Origin: Bradyrhizobium erythrophlei
GTDB lineage: Bacteria > Pseudomonadota > Alphaproteobacteria > Rhizobiales > Xanthobacteraceae
Length of the DNA: 64,000 bases
Assembly (NCBI RefSeq): GCF_900129505.1
Contig: NZ_LT670818.1
Location: 2,852,001 to 2,916,000 of the forward strand
Direction: 5' to 3'
Part shown: one piece after another, positions 35,136 through 43,882 of the stretch
How positions within the stretch are numbered: the stretch's first letter is position 1
How the letters are laid out: each line of letters begins with the position of its first letter
Made by a program: the position numbers and the translations under genes
The notes under the pieces: model-generated
Told to the model about the DNA's origin: nothing
What the model saw: only the letters and a program-made list of their open reading frames with translations
Databases searched by the model: none

Positions 35136-36149
35136 ATGCTGACCATGATCGGCAAGCGGCTGATGTTCGCGATCCCCTCCTTGATCGGGGTGGTGATCGT
35201 CACCTTCCTGTTGACGCGCGCGCTGCCGGGCGATCCCGCGGCCTATTTCGCCGGTCCCGCGGCCAACAAGGAGGCGATCGAGCAGATCCGAAAGAAGCTC
35301 GGATTCGACAAGCCGCTGATCGAGCAATTCTTCCGCTACACCGTCGATCTCGCGCATGGCGATTTCGGCAATTCGCTCACCACCGGCCAGCCGGTCGCGA
35401 CCGAAATCCGCAATCGACTGCCGGCCTCCGCCGAGTTGACGCTGCTCGGGCTCGTCGTTTCGATCGTGATCGCCATTCCGCTCGGCATTCTCGCCGCGAC
35501 GAAGCCCGGCTCCTGGATCGATCATCTCTGCCGGGTGACCACCACGGCCGGCGTCTCGCTGCCGGTGTTCTTCACCGGGCTCGTGCTGGTCTATGTCTTC
35601 TATTTCCAGCTCGGATGGTCGCCGGCGCCCTTGGGGCGGCTCGACGTGTTCTACAGCGCGCCGCCGACGGTGACCGGCTTCTACCTGATCGATGCGCTGA
35701 TCGCGCGCGACTTTGAAACCTTTCGCTCCGCGCTTAGCCAGCTGATCCTGCCGGCGCTGACCCTGGCGATCTTTTCGCTGGCGCCGATCGCGCGCATGAC
35801 GCGCGCGTCGATGCTGGCGGTGCTGGCGTCGGATTTCGTGCGCACCGCGCGCGCCAGCGGCCTGTCGCCGACCACGGTGATCGTCACCTACGCCTTCCGC
35901 AACGCGATGCTGCCGGTCATCACCACGCTCAGCATGGTGTTCTCGTTCCTGCTGGGGGCCAATGTGCTGGTGGAAAAAGTGTTCGCCTGGCCCGGCATCG
36001 GCTCCTATGCGGTGGAAGCCCTGATCTCGTCGGATTTCGCGCCGGTGCAGGGCTTCGTGCTGACCATGGCGGTCATGTATGTGCTGCTCAATCTGATCAT
36101 CGACATTCTCTATGGCGTGATCGACCCACGGGTCAGGCTTGAAGGGTGA
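35136..36149 (+). CDS. ABC transporter permease (DppB type)
   Basis: The 337-residue membrane protein has six helices and the DppB/OppB pattern: MLTMIGKRLMFAIPSLIGVV, TRALPGDPAAYF, the EAA loop RTARASGLSPTTVIVTYAFRNAMLP and a C-terminal DILYGVIDPRVRLEG. It forms one half of the inner-membrane channel with the next gene product. It follows the binding protein with a hairpin repeat in between, which may lower its expression relative to the receptor. Confidence 0.93.
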   Translation: MLTMIGKRLMFAIPSLIGVVIVTFLLTRALPGDPAAYFAGPAANKEAIEQIRKKLGFDKPLIEQFFRYTVDLAHGDFGNSLTTGQPVATEIRNRLPASAELTLLGLVVSIVIAIPLGILAATKPGSWIDHLCRVTTTAGVSLPVFFTGLVLVYVFYFQLGWSPAPLGRLDVFYSAPPTVTGFYLIDALIARDFETFRSALSQLILPALTLAIFSLAPIARMTRASMLAVLASDFVRTARASGLSPTTVIVTYAFRNAMLPVITTLSMVFSFLLGANVLVEKVFAWPGIGSYAVEALISSDFAPVQGFVLTMAVMYVLLNLIIDILYGVIDPRVRLEG

Positions 36150-36159
36150 GGTGGTAAGC

Positions 36160-37059
36160 ATGAGCAGCGTTGCGCCAGCCGTCGAACCCGCAGGTCCCGC
36201 GCGCACCTCGGGTCTTGCCGCGATCTTCGAGCATACCCGCTACGTGCTCGGCGAAAACCGCGTCACCGCGTTTGCGTTCGGCCTTCTGGTCGTGATCGTC
36301 TTTGCGGCATTGTTCGGTCCCTATGTCGTGCCCCACGATCCGCTGGCGTCCGATACCGCGGCGGCGTTGAAGCCGCCGTCGGCGGCGCACTGGTTCGGCA
36401 CCGATCAGTTGGGGCGCGACATCTTCAGCCGTGTCATCGTGGCCACCAGGCTCGACACCTTCATCGCCGTGGCGTCGGTGGTGCTGGTGTTCCTGATGGG
36501 CGGTCTCGCCGGCATCGCCGCCGGCTATTTCGGCGGCTGGACCGACCGCATCGTCGGCCGCATCGCCGATACCATCATGGCGTTCCCGCTGTTCGTGCTG
36601 GCGATGGGCATCGTGGCCGCGCTCGGCAACACCGTGCAGAACATCATCATCGCGACCGCGATCGTGAATTTCCCGCTTTATGCGCGGGTTGCACGCGCCG
36701 AAGCCAATGTGCGGCGCGACGCCGGTTTTGTGCAGGCGGCGCGGTTGTCGGGCAATGGCGAATTCCGGATTCTGTTGGTGCATATCCTGCCCAACATCAT
36801 GCCGATCATGATCGTGCAGATGTCGCTGACCATGGGCTACGCCATCCTCAACGCCGCGGGCCTGTCCTTCATCGGGCTCGGGGTGCGGCCGCCGACCGCC
36901 GAATGGGGCATCATGGTGGCGGAAGGCGCGAGCTTCATGGTGTCGGGCGAATGGTGGATCGCGCTGTTCCCGGGCCTCGCTTTGATGGTCGCGGTGTTCT
37001 GCTTCAACCTGCTCGGCGACGGCCTGCGCGACATCGTCGATCCGCAGCGGAGAACGTAA
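36160..37059 (+). CDS. ABC transporter permease (DppC type)
   Basis: The product is 299 residues from the ATG at 36160 (GAGGTGG upstream). It has an N-terminal helix (VTAFAFGLLVVIVFAALFGPY), the family motif HWFGTDQLGRDIFSRVIVATR, the EAA loop FVQAARLSGNGEFRILLVHILPNI and the terminal LGDGLRDIVDPQ. It is the second permease of the peptide-type importer. The ATG is 10 bases after the upstream stop and the gap to the ATPase gene is 10 bases, so this is one operon. Confidence 0.93.
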   Translation: MSSVAPAVEPAGPARTSGLAAIFEHTRYVLGENRVTAFAFGLLVVIVFAALFGPYVVPHDPLASDTAAALKPPSAAHWFGTDQLGRDIFSRVIVATRLDTFIAVASVVLVFLMGGLAGIAAGYFGGWTDRIVGRIADTIMAFPLFVLAMGIVAALGNTVQNIIIATAIVNFPLYARVARAEANVRRDAGFVQAARLSGNGEFRILLVHILPNIMPIMIVQMSLTMGYAILNAAGLSFIGLGVRPPTAEWGIMVAEGASFMVSGEWWIALFPGLALMVAVFCFNLLGDGLRDIVDPQRRT

Positions 37060-37069
37060 GGACTGTCCC

Positions 37070-38875
37070 ATGACCGCGCAGCCGCTGCTCGACGTCAACG
37101 ATCTTACGGTGGAGTTCGCCACAAGGCGCGGCATCGTCAAAGCGGTGCAGCACGTCAATATTTCCGTGGCCAAGGGCGAAACGCTCGGCATCGTCGGCGA
37201 GTCCGGCTCCGGCAAGTCCGTCACCTCCTATGCAGTGATGCGGATTCTCGACCGCGCCGGAAAAATCGCCGAGGGCTCGGTGATGTTCTCCGGCATCGAC
37301 GTCAAGACCGCCAGCGAAGACCAGATGCGCGACCTGCGCGGCCGCGAAATCTCGATGATCTTCCAGAATCCGCGCGCGGCGCTCAATCCGATCCGCAAAG
37401 TGGGCGACCAGATCGAGGACGTGCTGCGCCAGCACGTGCAGCAGGCGACAGTGACCGACCGCGGCGAGAAGGCGATCGAGGCGCTCGAGCAGGTCAAGAT
37501 TGCCCGTCCCCGCGAACGCTATCACGCCTATCCGTTCGAACTGTCCGGCGGCATGTGCCAGCGCGTAGTGATCGCGCTGGCGCTGGCCTGCAATCCACAG
37601 CTTCTGATCGCGGACGAGCCGACCACCGGCCTCGACGTCACCACGCAGAAGGCGGTGATGGACCTGATCGTCGAGCTGACCAGGAGCCGCGGTATGGCGA
37701 CGATCCTGATCACCCACGATCTCGGTCTCGCCGCGGCCTATTGCGACCGCGTGGTGGTGATGGAAAAGGGCAAGGTGGTGGAAACCGCGCTGTCGGCCGA
37801 CATCTTCGCCAATCCCCAGCACGCCTACACCAAGAAGCTGATGCGCGCGACGCCGCGGCTCGGCGTCTCCCTGCGCGATCTGTTGCCGGAGGAGGAGGCG
37901 GCCGCGCTTCCTTCTCTAACCTCGCCCCGCGCACCAACCGTCATGGCCGGGCTTGACCCGGCCATCCATCCTTCTTCAAAAGACTTTTCTCCAGAAGAGA
38001 TGGACCCCCGGGTCAGGCCCGGGGGTGACGAAAGTGCAAAACCGCTTCTCCGCGTCGAGAAACTCGTAAAGGAATATCCTCGGCAGGGCGCCACGGCGAC
38101 GTTCGCAAAACTGTTCTCGCGCAAGCCGCCGGTCGAGCCCGAACAGTTCCGCGCGGTCGACGGCATCAGCTTTTCCGTCGGCCATGGCGAGAGCGTCGGG
38201 CTGGTCGGCGAATCCGGCTGCGGCAAGTCCACCACCTCGATGATGGTGATGCGGCTCTTGGACCAGACCTCGGGCCGCATCGTGTTCGACGGCGACGAGA
38301 TCGGCGCCATCCTGCCCAACGCGTTTGCGCGGCTGCCGCTGCGCAAGAGCATCCAGATGGTGTTCCAGGACCCGACCGACAGTCTCAATCCGCGCTTTAC
38401 GGCGGCGCGCGCCATCGTCGACCCGATCATGCAACTCGGCGACATCAGGGGCCGCGACGCGCTGCGTGCCCGCTGCGAGGAACTGGCGGGTCTGGTCGGC
38501 CTGCCCATCAACCTGCTCGACCGGTTCCCGCATCAATTGTCGGGCGGACAGAAGGCCCGCGTCGGCATCGCGCGCGCCATCGCGCTGCATCCGAAGCTGG
38601 TGATTCTGGACGAGCCGACCGCGGCGCTCGACGTCTCGGTGCAGGCGGTGGTATTGAATTTGCTTCAGGATTTGAAGCAGTCCATGGGCATGAGCTATTT
38701 ATTCGTGTCGCATGATTTGAATGTGGTGCGCCTGTTATGCGATCGTGTCATTGTGATGCGATCGGGGCGAATCGTGGAACAGGGTCCGTCGGAACGCGTA
38801 TTGGGCGATCCGCAGGATGCCTATACAAAGGAGCTGCTGACGGCGATCCCGCATCCGCCGTTGCCGGTTCACTGA
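37070..38875 (+). CDS. fused double ABC ATPase (DppD-DppF type) with repeat-derived linker
   Basis: The 601-residue protein carries two complete nucleotide-binding domains. Domain 1 (about 1-270) has GESGSGKSVTSY, LSGGMCQRVVIALAL and ADEPTTGLDV; domain 2 (about 325-600) has GESGCGKSTTSM, LSGGQKARVGIARAI and LDEPTAALDV. In most peptide importers these are two genes. The linker (about residues 290-322) contains MAGLDPAIHPS and MDPRVRPGGDES, which is the translation of a palindromic repeat at 37939-38030. It powers import by the two preceding permeases. Confidence 0.93.
   Translation: MTAQPLLDVNDLTVEFATRRGIVKAVQHVNISVAKGETLGIVGESGSGKSVTSYAVMRILDRAGKIAEGSVMFSGIDVKTASEDQMRDLRGREISMIFQNPRAALNPIRKVGDQIEDVLRQHVQQATVTDRGEKAIEALEQVKIARPRERYHAYPFELSGGMCQRVVIALALACNPQLLIADEPTTGLDVTTQKAVMDLIVELTRSRGMATILITHDLGLAAAYCDRVVVMEKGKVVETALSADIFANPQHAYTKKLMRATPRLGVSLRDLLPEEEAAALPSLTSPRAPTVMAGLDPAIHPSSKDFSPEEMDPRVRPGGDESAKPLLRVEKLVKEYPRQGATATFAKLFSRKPPVEPEQFRAVDGISFSVGHGESVGLVGESGCGKSTTSMMVMRLLDQTSGRIVFDGDEIGAILPNAFARLPLRKSIQMVFQDPTDSLNPRFTAARAIVDPIMQLGDIRGRDALRARCEELAGLVGLPINLLDRFPHQLSGGQKARVGIARAIALHPKLVILDEPTAALDVSVQAVVLNLLQDLKQSMGMSYLFVSHDLNVVRLLCDRVIVMRSGRIVEQGPSERVLGDPQDAYTKELLTAIPHPPLPVH
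37939..38030. repeat. palindromic repeat inserted in frame in the ABC ATPase gene
   Basis: It runs from CGTCATGGCCGGGCTTGACC to GGCCCGGGGGTGACG with internal hairpins CCGGGCTTGACCCGG and CCCCCGGGTCAGGCCCGGGGG. It belongs to the same family as 9519-9637. Unusually it is read through as codons between the two ATPase domains, without breaking the frame. Confidence 0.85.
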
Positions 38876-38895
38876 AGGGTACGAGTACTGGGAGA

Positions 38896-39081
38896 ATGAT
38901 GGCCGCTGATCCGCTTGATGAGTATATCGACGCCGTATCCAAGGCGCTGGCGATGCCGGTTGAGGATGCCTGGAAGCCGGCGGTGAAGGCTAATCTGGAA
39001 GTGTCGCTGCGGCTGGCCCGGCTGGTCGATGAATTTGCGCTGTCCGATGAAACCGAGCCAGCCAGTGTCTTTGCAGCGTGA
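38896..39081 (+). CDS. atzG: AtzG-like small subunit (DUF4089)
   Basis: The protein of about 61 residues (ATG at 38896 or 38899, GGGAG upstream) reads as helix-turn-helix: ADPLDEYIDAVSKALAMPV, KPAVKANLEVSLRLARLVDEFAL and a short tail DETEPASVF. This is the DUF4089/AtzG pattern, a GatC-like small partner that stabilises the AtzE amidase. Its stop lies 7 bases before the amidase start, so the pair is translated together, as in s-triazine catabolism loci. Confidence 0.85.
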   Translation: MMAADPLDEYIDAVSKALAMPVEDAWKPAVKANLEVSLRLARLVDEFALSDETEPASVFAA

Positions 39082-39088
39082 TCCTGCC

Positions 39089-40486
39089 ATGACCGCGGAT
39101 CGTGACGGGCTGTCGGCCGCGGAAATCGCATCCGCCGTAGCGGGACAGAGGCTCTCGGCGCTCGGCGTGACCGAGGCGGCGCTGGCGCGGATCGCCAAGT
39201 ATGATCCCATCCTGAATTCCTTCACCGATGTGACCGCGGACCGCGCGCGCGCCAAGGCCCGCAGCGTCGATGCGGCGATCGCCGCCGGGAAGAACGCCGG
39301 CCCGCTCGCCGGCGTGCCGTTCGCGGTGAAGAACCTGTTTGACGTGCAGGGGCTGCCGACCCGCGCTGGATCGAAGATCAACCGTGACTTAAAACCGTCG
39401 CCGCGCGACGCCACGCTGATCGAACGCATGGAGGCGGCCGGCGCGGTCATGGTCGGCGCGCTCAACATGGGCGAATACGCCTACGACTTCACCGGCGAGA
39501 ATGTGCACGACGGTCCGTCGCGCAATCCGCATGACGTGACGCGAATGACCGGCGGCTCCTCGGGCGGTTCCGGCGGCGCGGTCGGGGCTGCGCTGGTGCC
39601 GCTGGCGCTGGGGTCGGACACCAACGGCTCGATCCGGGTGCCGTCGTCGTTCTGCGGCATTTTCGGGTTGAAGCCGACCTATGGAAGGCTGTCGCGCGCC
39701 CGCTCGTTTCCCTTTGTCTTCAGCTTCGATCATCTCGGCCCGTTCGCGCGCAACGTCAGTGATCTCGCGCTGGCCTACGACGCGATGCAGGGGCCCGATG
39801 CGGAAGACGCCGCGTGCACGACGCGCCCTGCCGAGCCGGTGGTGCCGCTGCTGGCGCAGGATATCGGGGCGTTGCGGATCGCGATTGCCGGCGGCTATTT
39901 CCAGAAGAACGTTTTCCCGGAAGCCGTCGAGGCCGTCGCGCGGGTCGCCAGGGCGCTCGGCGCCACCCGCACCGTTGAAATTCGCGAGGCCGCGCGCGCG
40001 CGCGCCGCGGCCTATGTCATCACGACAAGCGAAGGCGCCTCGCTGCATCTCGACCGGCTGCGCCGGCGGCCGAACGATTTCGATCCGGCGGTGCGCGACC
40101 GCCTGATCGCGGGGGCCATGATCCCGGCGCCACTGATCGACCGCGCGCAGAAATTCCGCCGCTGGTACCGCGCCCAGATGATGGAATTGTTCAAATCCGT
40201 CGACGTCATCATCGCGCCGGCGACGCCCTGCGTCGCGCCGAAACTCGGACAGGCGACCTTCGTGCTCGACGGCGTCGAGCTTCCGGTGCGCGCCAATATA
40301 GGCATTCACACCCAGCCGATTTCCTTCATCGGATTGCCTGTTGTCGCGGTGCCTGTCCCGCTCGAGCCGATGCCGATCGGCGTGCAGATCATCGCCGCGC
40401 CCTGGCGTGAGGACATCGCATTGCGCGTCGCTTACGCGCTGGAGCGCGCCGGCGTGGTGTCCGCGCCGCCGCCAAGGGGAATTTAG
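39089..40486 (+). CDS. atzE: AtzE-like amidase (1-carboxybiuret hydrolase family)
   Basis: The product is about 465 residues from the ATG at 39089. It is an amidase-signature enzyme: catalytic Lys in PFAVKNLFDVQG, the glycine/serine loop TGGSSGGSGGAVGAALVPLALGS (cis-Ser and nucleophile Ser) and a GSIRVPSSFCG segment. AtzE deaminates 1-carboxybiuret to urea-1,3-dicarboxylate, which decays to allophanate. With AtzG before it and AtzH after it, and allophanate hydrolase convergent downstream, the assignment is strong, but this branch may act on a different amide. Confidence 0.88.
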   Translation: MTADRDGLSAAEIASAVAGQRLSALGVTEAALARIAKYDPILNSFTDVTADRARAKARSVDAAIAAGKNAGPLAGVPFAVKNLFDVQGLPTRAGSKINRDLKPSPRDATLIERMEAAGAVMVGALNMGEYAYDFTGENVHDGPSRNPHDVTRMTGGSSGGSGGAVGAALVPLALGSDTNGSIRVPSSFCGIFGLKPTYGRLSRARSFPFVFSFDHLGPFARNVSDLALAYDAMQGPDAEDAACTTRPAEPVVPLLAQDIGALRIAIAGGYFQKNVFPEAVEAVARVARALGATRTVEIREAARARAAAYVITTSEGASLHLDRLRRRPNDFDPAVRDRLIAGAMIPAPLIDRAQKFRRWYRAQMMELFKSVDVIIAPATPCVAPKLGQATFVLDGVELPVRANIGIHTQPISFIGLPVVAVPVPLEPMPIGVQIIAAPWREDIALRVAYALERAGVVSAPPPRGI

Positions 40487-40488
40487 CC

Positions 40489-40887
40489 ATGCAGGTCGAT
40501 CTCCCCGATGTGCTGGCCGAGGTGACCGCGCAGTTCGAGCGCTACGAGAAGGCGCTGGTCGCAAACGACGTCGCCGTGCTCGACGAATTGTTCCACGACG
40601 ATGCCCGCACGCTGCGCTACGGCATCGGCGAAAATCTCTACGGCTATGGCGCGATCACGGCGTTTCGCGCGGCGCGCTCGCCGGTCGGGCTGATGCGCCG
40701 GACCGCAAAGACCGTGATCACGACCTATGGCCGCGACACCGCGGTGGCCTCGACGCTGTTCTATCGCGATACCGCGCCCGGCAAGGTCGGGCGCCAGATG
40801 CAGACCTGGGTGCGGTTTGGACAGCGGTGGAAAATCGTCGCCGCCCATGTCAGCATCATCGATGAAGCACGGGATCAGAAGACATGA
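40489..40887 (+). CDS. atzH: AtzH/HpxZ-like protein (DUF3225, NTF2 fold)
   Basis: The 132-residue protein has the NTF2 fold of the AtzH/HpxZ group: EVTAQFERYEKALVANDVAVLDELF, LRYGIGENLYGYGAITAFRAAR and a last strand pair ending WVRFGQRWKIVAAHVSII. Family members accompany AtzE-type amidases or oxalurate-catabolism genes; their exact reaction is not certain. It starts 3 bases after the amidase stop and overlaps the GntR gene by 4 bases (ATGA). Confidence 0.85.
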   Translation: MQVDLPDVLAEVTAQFERYEKALVANDVAVLDELFHDDARTLRYGIGENLYGYGAITAFRAARSPVGLMRRTAKTVITTYGRDTAVASTLFYRDTAPGKVGRQMQTWVRFGQRWKIVAAHVSIIDEARDQKT

Positions 40888-41621
40888 GCCTGGACGATCT
40901 TCCGACCGGGACTCCCGCGCGTCCGGCCGCCGAGGCCGAGACCGTGGTTCGCCGCGTTGACCGCGCTTCGCCCTATCCGGACAAGATCACGCGCGCCGAG
41001 GAGCTTCGCCTGCAACTGGCGGACGAGATCGTGCGCGGCACGCTGCCGCCGGGATCAGCGCTCGACGAAACCGAAATCGCAAAACGCTTCAACGTGTCGC
41101 GCACGCCGGTGCGCGAGGCGCTGCGCCAGCTCGTGGCCTCGGGCCTGGTCGATGCGCGGGCGCATCGGGGTGCTGTGGTGGCGCGGCCCTCGATCGAACG
41201 GCTGACCGGGATGTTCGAGGCGATGGCGGAACTGGAGGCGATGTGCGCGGGGCTAGCCGCGGAACGAATGTCGCCGACCGATCGCCAGCGGCTGGAGGCC
41301 GTTCACGAGGAATTGCGGGTGCTGAGCTATGCCGGCAATCCGGACCGGTTTCACGAAGTCAACGAGCGCTTTCACAACACGATCTATGCCGGTTCGCAAA
41401 ACACCTATATCGCCGAAATCACGCTGGCGACGCGAGTGCGGGTGCAGCCGTTCCGCCGCGCCCAGTTCCGCAATCTGGGCCGGCTGGCGAAATCGCATGC
41501 CGAACACGATCGCGTCGTGGTCGCAATCCTGCGCGGCGACAAGACTGGTGCTGCGGCGGCGATGCGGGCCCATATCGAACTGGTGCGCGACGAATACGAG
41601 ATCTACGCGGTATCGGTGTAA
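40884..41621 (+). CDS. GntR-family (FCD) transcriptional regulator
   Basis: The 245-residue protein has an N-terminal winged helix (AEELRLQLADEIVRGTLPPGSALDE, then AKRFNVSRTPVREALRQLVASGLV) and a C-terminal FCD ligand domain with HEVNERFHNTIYAGSQN and KSHAEHDRVVVAILRGD, whose histidines bind a metal. It is the last gene of the transport-amidase operon and probably its local, substrate-responsive regulator, in addition to RpoN control. Confidence 0.92.
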   Translation: MSLDDLPTGTPARPAAEAETVVRRVDRASPYPDKITRAEELRLQLADEIVRGTLPPGSALDETEIAKRFNVSRTPVREALRQLVASGLVDARAHRGAVVARPSIERLTGMFEAMAELEAMCAGLAAERMSPTDRQRLEAVHEELRVLSYAGNPDRFHEVNERFHNTIYAGSQNTYIAEITLATRVRVQPFRRAQFRNLGRLAKSHAEHDRVVVAILRGDKTGAAAAMRAHIELVRDEYEIYAVSV

Positions 41622-41695
41622 GTAGGCGAATGGGGAGTAGCGAATAGCGAATGGGATTTTTTCTTCGCTATTAGCTACTCGCCATTCGCGTCTCG
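41621..41695. terminator. bidirectional hairpin between convergent genes (GAGTAGCGAAT repeat family, copy 2)
   Basis: GCGAATGGGGAGTAGCGAATAG with GCGAATGG pairs with CTATTAGCTACTCGCCATTCG around GGATTTTTTC. A T-run in the loop and the position between the convergent regulator and allophanate hydrolase genes suggest transcription end in both directions. It has the same repeat sequence as 35022-35122. Confidence 0.65.
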
Positions 41696-43495
41696 TCACC
41701 CCGCCGCGGCTTCCGCCACGAACGCGCGCCAGCCGCCGAACGCGGAAATCTCGCGGGCGCCGGCGACATCGGCGGCCTCGACGATAAAACCCTTGACGCT
41801 GCGGCCGTCGGCGAGGCGCACGGTGCCGATCGACAGCGGCGGCGGAACGGCGGCGACGAATTTCCCGAATGCCGCGGGCGGCAGCGCCCAGATCTCCAGC
41901 TCGATCGAGGATCCCGTTCCCGCTTCCACGCGAAGCATGCCGGGTTTCGGCGGCGCGGTTTTGAGCGCATAGAGTTTGTAGTCCGCAGCGGTGCTTGCGG
42001 CCTCCAGCAACCGCCCGCCGAGCGTCTTCAATTCGCCGTTCAGCGCCATGCCGGAGAGATGCGCGCCCACCACCGCGATGGCGATTTCATCGCCTCTGAG
42101 ACCCGAAGGCAGCGTCGGGAGTGGCGGCTGCGGCAGGTTGTTGGCGCCCATCGGCAATCTGGTATCGGCATGAAAGACGCGGCCGATCGAGGCGAGCTGC
42201 GCATCCTGGCCTGCGGGCGCAAGCAGCGTGATGCCGAACGGGACGCCGTCGGCGCGCATCGCCGCCGGCAATGCGAGCCCGCAGAGGTCGAGCAGATTGA
42301 CGAAATTGGTGTAGGTGCCGAGCCTGGAATTGAGTTCGATCGGATTGGCCAGCACCTGCGCGGTCGAATACACCGTCGGCGCGGTCGGCAGCACCAGCGC
42401 GTCGATGCCGGCGAAGGCGTGCTCGGCTACCTTGCGCAGGCCCTGCAGCCGGTACAGCGCCGCAAACGTGTCGGCGGCGGAAAGCCGCGCGCCGGCGATG
42501 GTGATCTCGCGCGTTACCGGATGGATCGCGTCCGGCGACGATGCCAAGAGATCGCGGATCACCAGATAGCGTTCCGCCACCCACGGCCCTTCATAAAGCA
42601 GCCGCGCGGTTTCATAAAGCGGTTCGATATCGAAATCGACCAGCGTGGCGCCGAGCGCAGTCCAGCGCTTCAGGGACTCGCCAAAGGCAGCCTCCGCGGA
42701 CTTGTCGCCGAAGAAAATCAACTGGCCGCTGCGCGGCACGCCCAGCCTGAGATGGGCGGGAAAAGCGCCGAGCTGCGCCAGCGGTCGGTCGCGCGAATAG
42801 GGGTCGGCGGAATCCGGACCGGCCATGACCGAAAGCGCGGTCATGGCGTCGTCGACGGTGAGCGAGAACACCGAGACGCAATCCAGCGTCCGGCAGGCCG
42901 GCACCAGCCCCGCGGTCGAGATCAGCCCCAGGCTCGGCTTCAGCCCGACGATGTTGTTGAGCATCGCGGGTACGCGGCCGCTTCCCGCGGTATCGGTGCC
43001 GAGCGCCAGCGGCACCAGCCCGGTCGACACGGCAACCGCCGAGCCCGAACTCGAGCCGCCCGGAACGAGATCGGCCCGCAGTGGATTTTTGGGAATGCCG
43101 TAAGGCGAGCGCACGCCGACGAGACCGGTGGCGAACTGGTCGAGATTGGTCTTGCCGATCATGATGGCGCCGGCCGCGCGCAGCCGCGCCACCGAGGTCG
43201 CGTCGCGCGCCGGCGTATAGGCAAAGGCCGGGCAGGCCGAGGTGGTAGGCAGGCCCGCGACGTCGATATTGTCCTTCACCGCGACGGGGATGCCGAACAG
43301 CGGAAGCTGTGCCGCGTCCTTCCTGGCGGCAAGCCGCTCGGCTTCCGCCAGCGCCTGCTTCTCGTCGCGCAGGCTGATGAAGATGGCGGGATCGTTGTGA
43401 TCGCGAATCCGCGCAAAACTGCGCGCCACGGTTTGCGCGGGCGACAGGATACCGGCGCGGTGCGCGGCGAGGATCGCAGTGACGGTTTCAGTCAC
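41696..43495 (-). CDS. atzF: allophanate hydrolase
   Basis: The 599-residue protein has an N-terminal amidase-signature domain (Lys in PVAVKDNIDVAGLPTTSACPA; PGGSSSGSAVAVSTGLVPLALG with the catalytic serines; GSGRVPAMLNN). After about residue 470 there is a C-terminal domain specific to allophanate hydrolases (VVGAHLSGMALNGELKTLGG). It converts allophanate to ammonia and CO2, the last step after AtzE or after urea carboxylase. No urea carboxylase is in the window, which ties it to the AtzGEH genes. It is on the opposite strand, with its own promoter. Confidence 0.93.
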   Translation of the reverse strand: MTETVTAILAAHRAGILSPAQTVARSFARIRDHNDPAIFISLRDEKQALAEAERLAARKDAAQLPLFGIPVAVKDNIDVAGLPTTSACPAFAYTPARDATSVARLRAAGAIMIGKTNLDQFATGLVGVRSPYGIPKNPLRADLVPGGSSSGSAVAVSTGLVPLALGTDTAGSGRVPAMLNNIVGLKPSLGLISTAGLVPACRTLDCVSVFSLTVDDAMTALSVMAGPDSADPYSRDRPLAQLGAFPAHLRLGVPRSGQLIFFGDKSAEAAFGESLKRWTALGATLVDFDIEPLYETARLLYEGPWVAERYLVIRDLLASSPDAIHPVTREITIAGARLSAADTFAALYRLQGLRKVAEHAFAGIDALVLPTAPTVYSTAQVLANPIELNSRLGTYTNFVNLLDLCGLALPAAMRADGVPFGITLLAPAGQDAQLASIGRVFHADTRLPMGANNLPQPPLPTLPSGLRGDEIAIAVVGAHLSGMALNGELKTLGGRLLEAASTAADYKLYALKTAPPKPGMLRVEAGTGSSIELEIWALPPAAFGKFVAAVPPPLSIGTVRLADGRSVKGFIVEAADVAGAREISAFGGWRAFVAEAAAG

Positions 43496-43882
43496 GCGCG
43501 GCTCCGATTCGGGACCGACTCTATCGGCAGGTGCGGCATGGGCGTCTTTCGAATTCGCGGTGGGTTTGCCATACTGACTGCACTCCGGGGCAGGCGGAAA
43601 TCATCGCCCAATCGAAGCAAGCGGTGTGCCATTGTGTACATGAAAATAGCACCGCCAAACCGGGATAATCATCTCGAGATTTCAGACGGTTGAGCGCATT
43701 TGAGGGAAGGGTTCGCGACGCCTGCGTCAGGTAGCGCACATCGAATTTGCTTATTTTATGAGCAGATTATCCCCGAAACCACATCGTTCCCGCGACTTCG
43801 CAACATGCGCAGCCGGCCCGTCGCCGGCAAGTGCGCTGTTCGATCTTCCGGATGCGCCCTGAGTCGATTTCGCCAGGGTCTG
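43496..43882. other. gap upstream of atzF without a gene
   Basis: This 387-base stretch holds the promoter side of atzF and the end of the PLD-like gene. I see no convincing reading frame, RNA gene or strong promoter. Composition is lower in GC than the flanks around 43620-43760. Confidence 0.4.

Noticed and set aside
42059..43693. 544-codon open frame antisense to allophanate hydrolase
   Set aside because: It is Arg/Gly/Glu-rich with no family motif and mirrors the codons of atzF. Long antisense frames are expected in GC-rich DNA.
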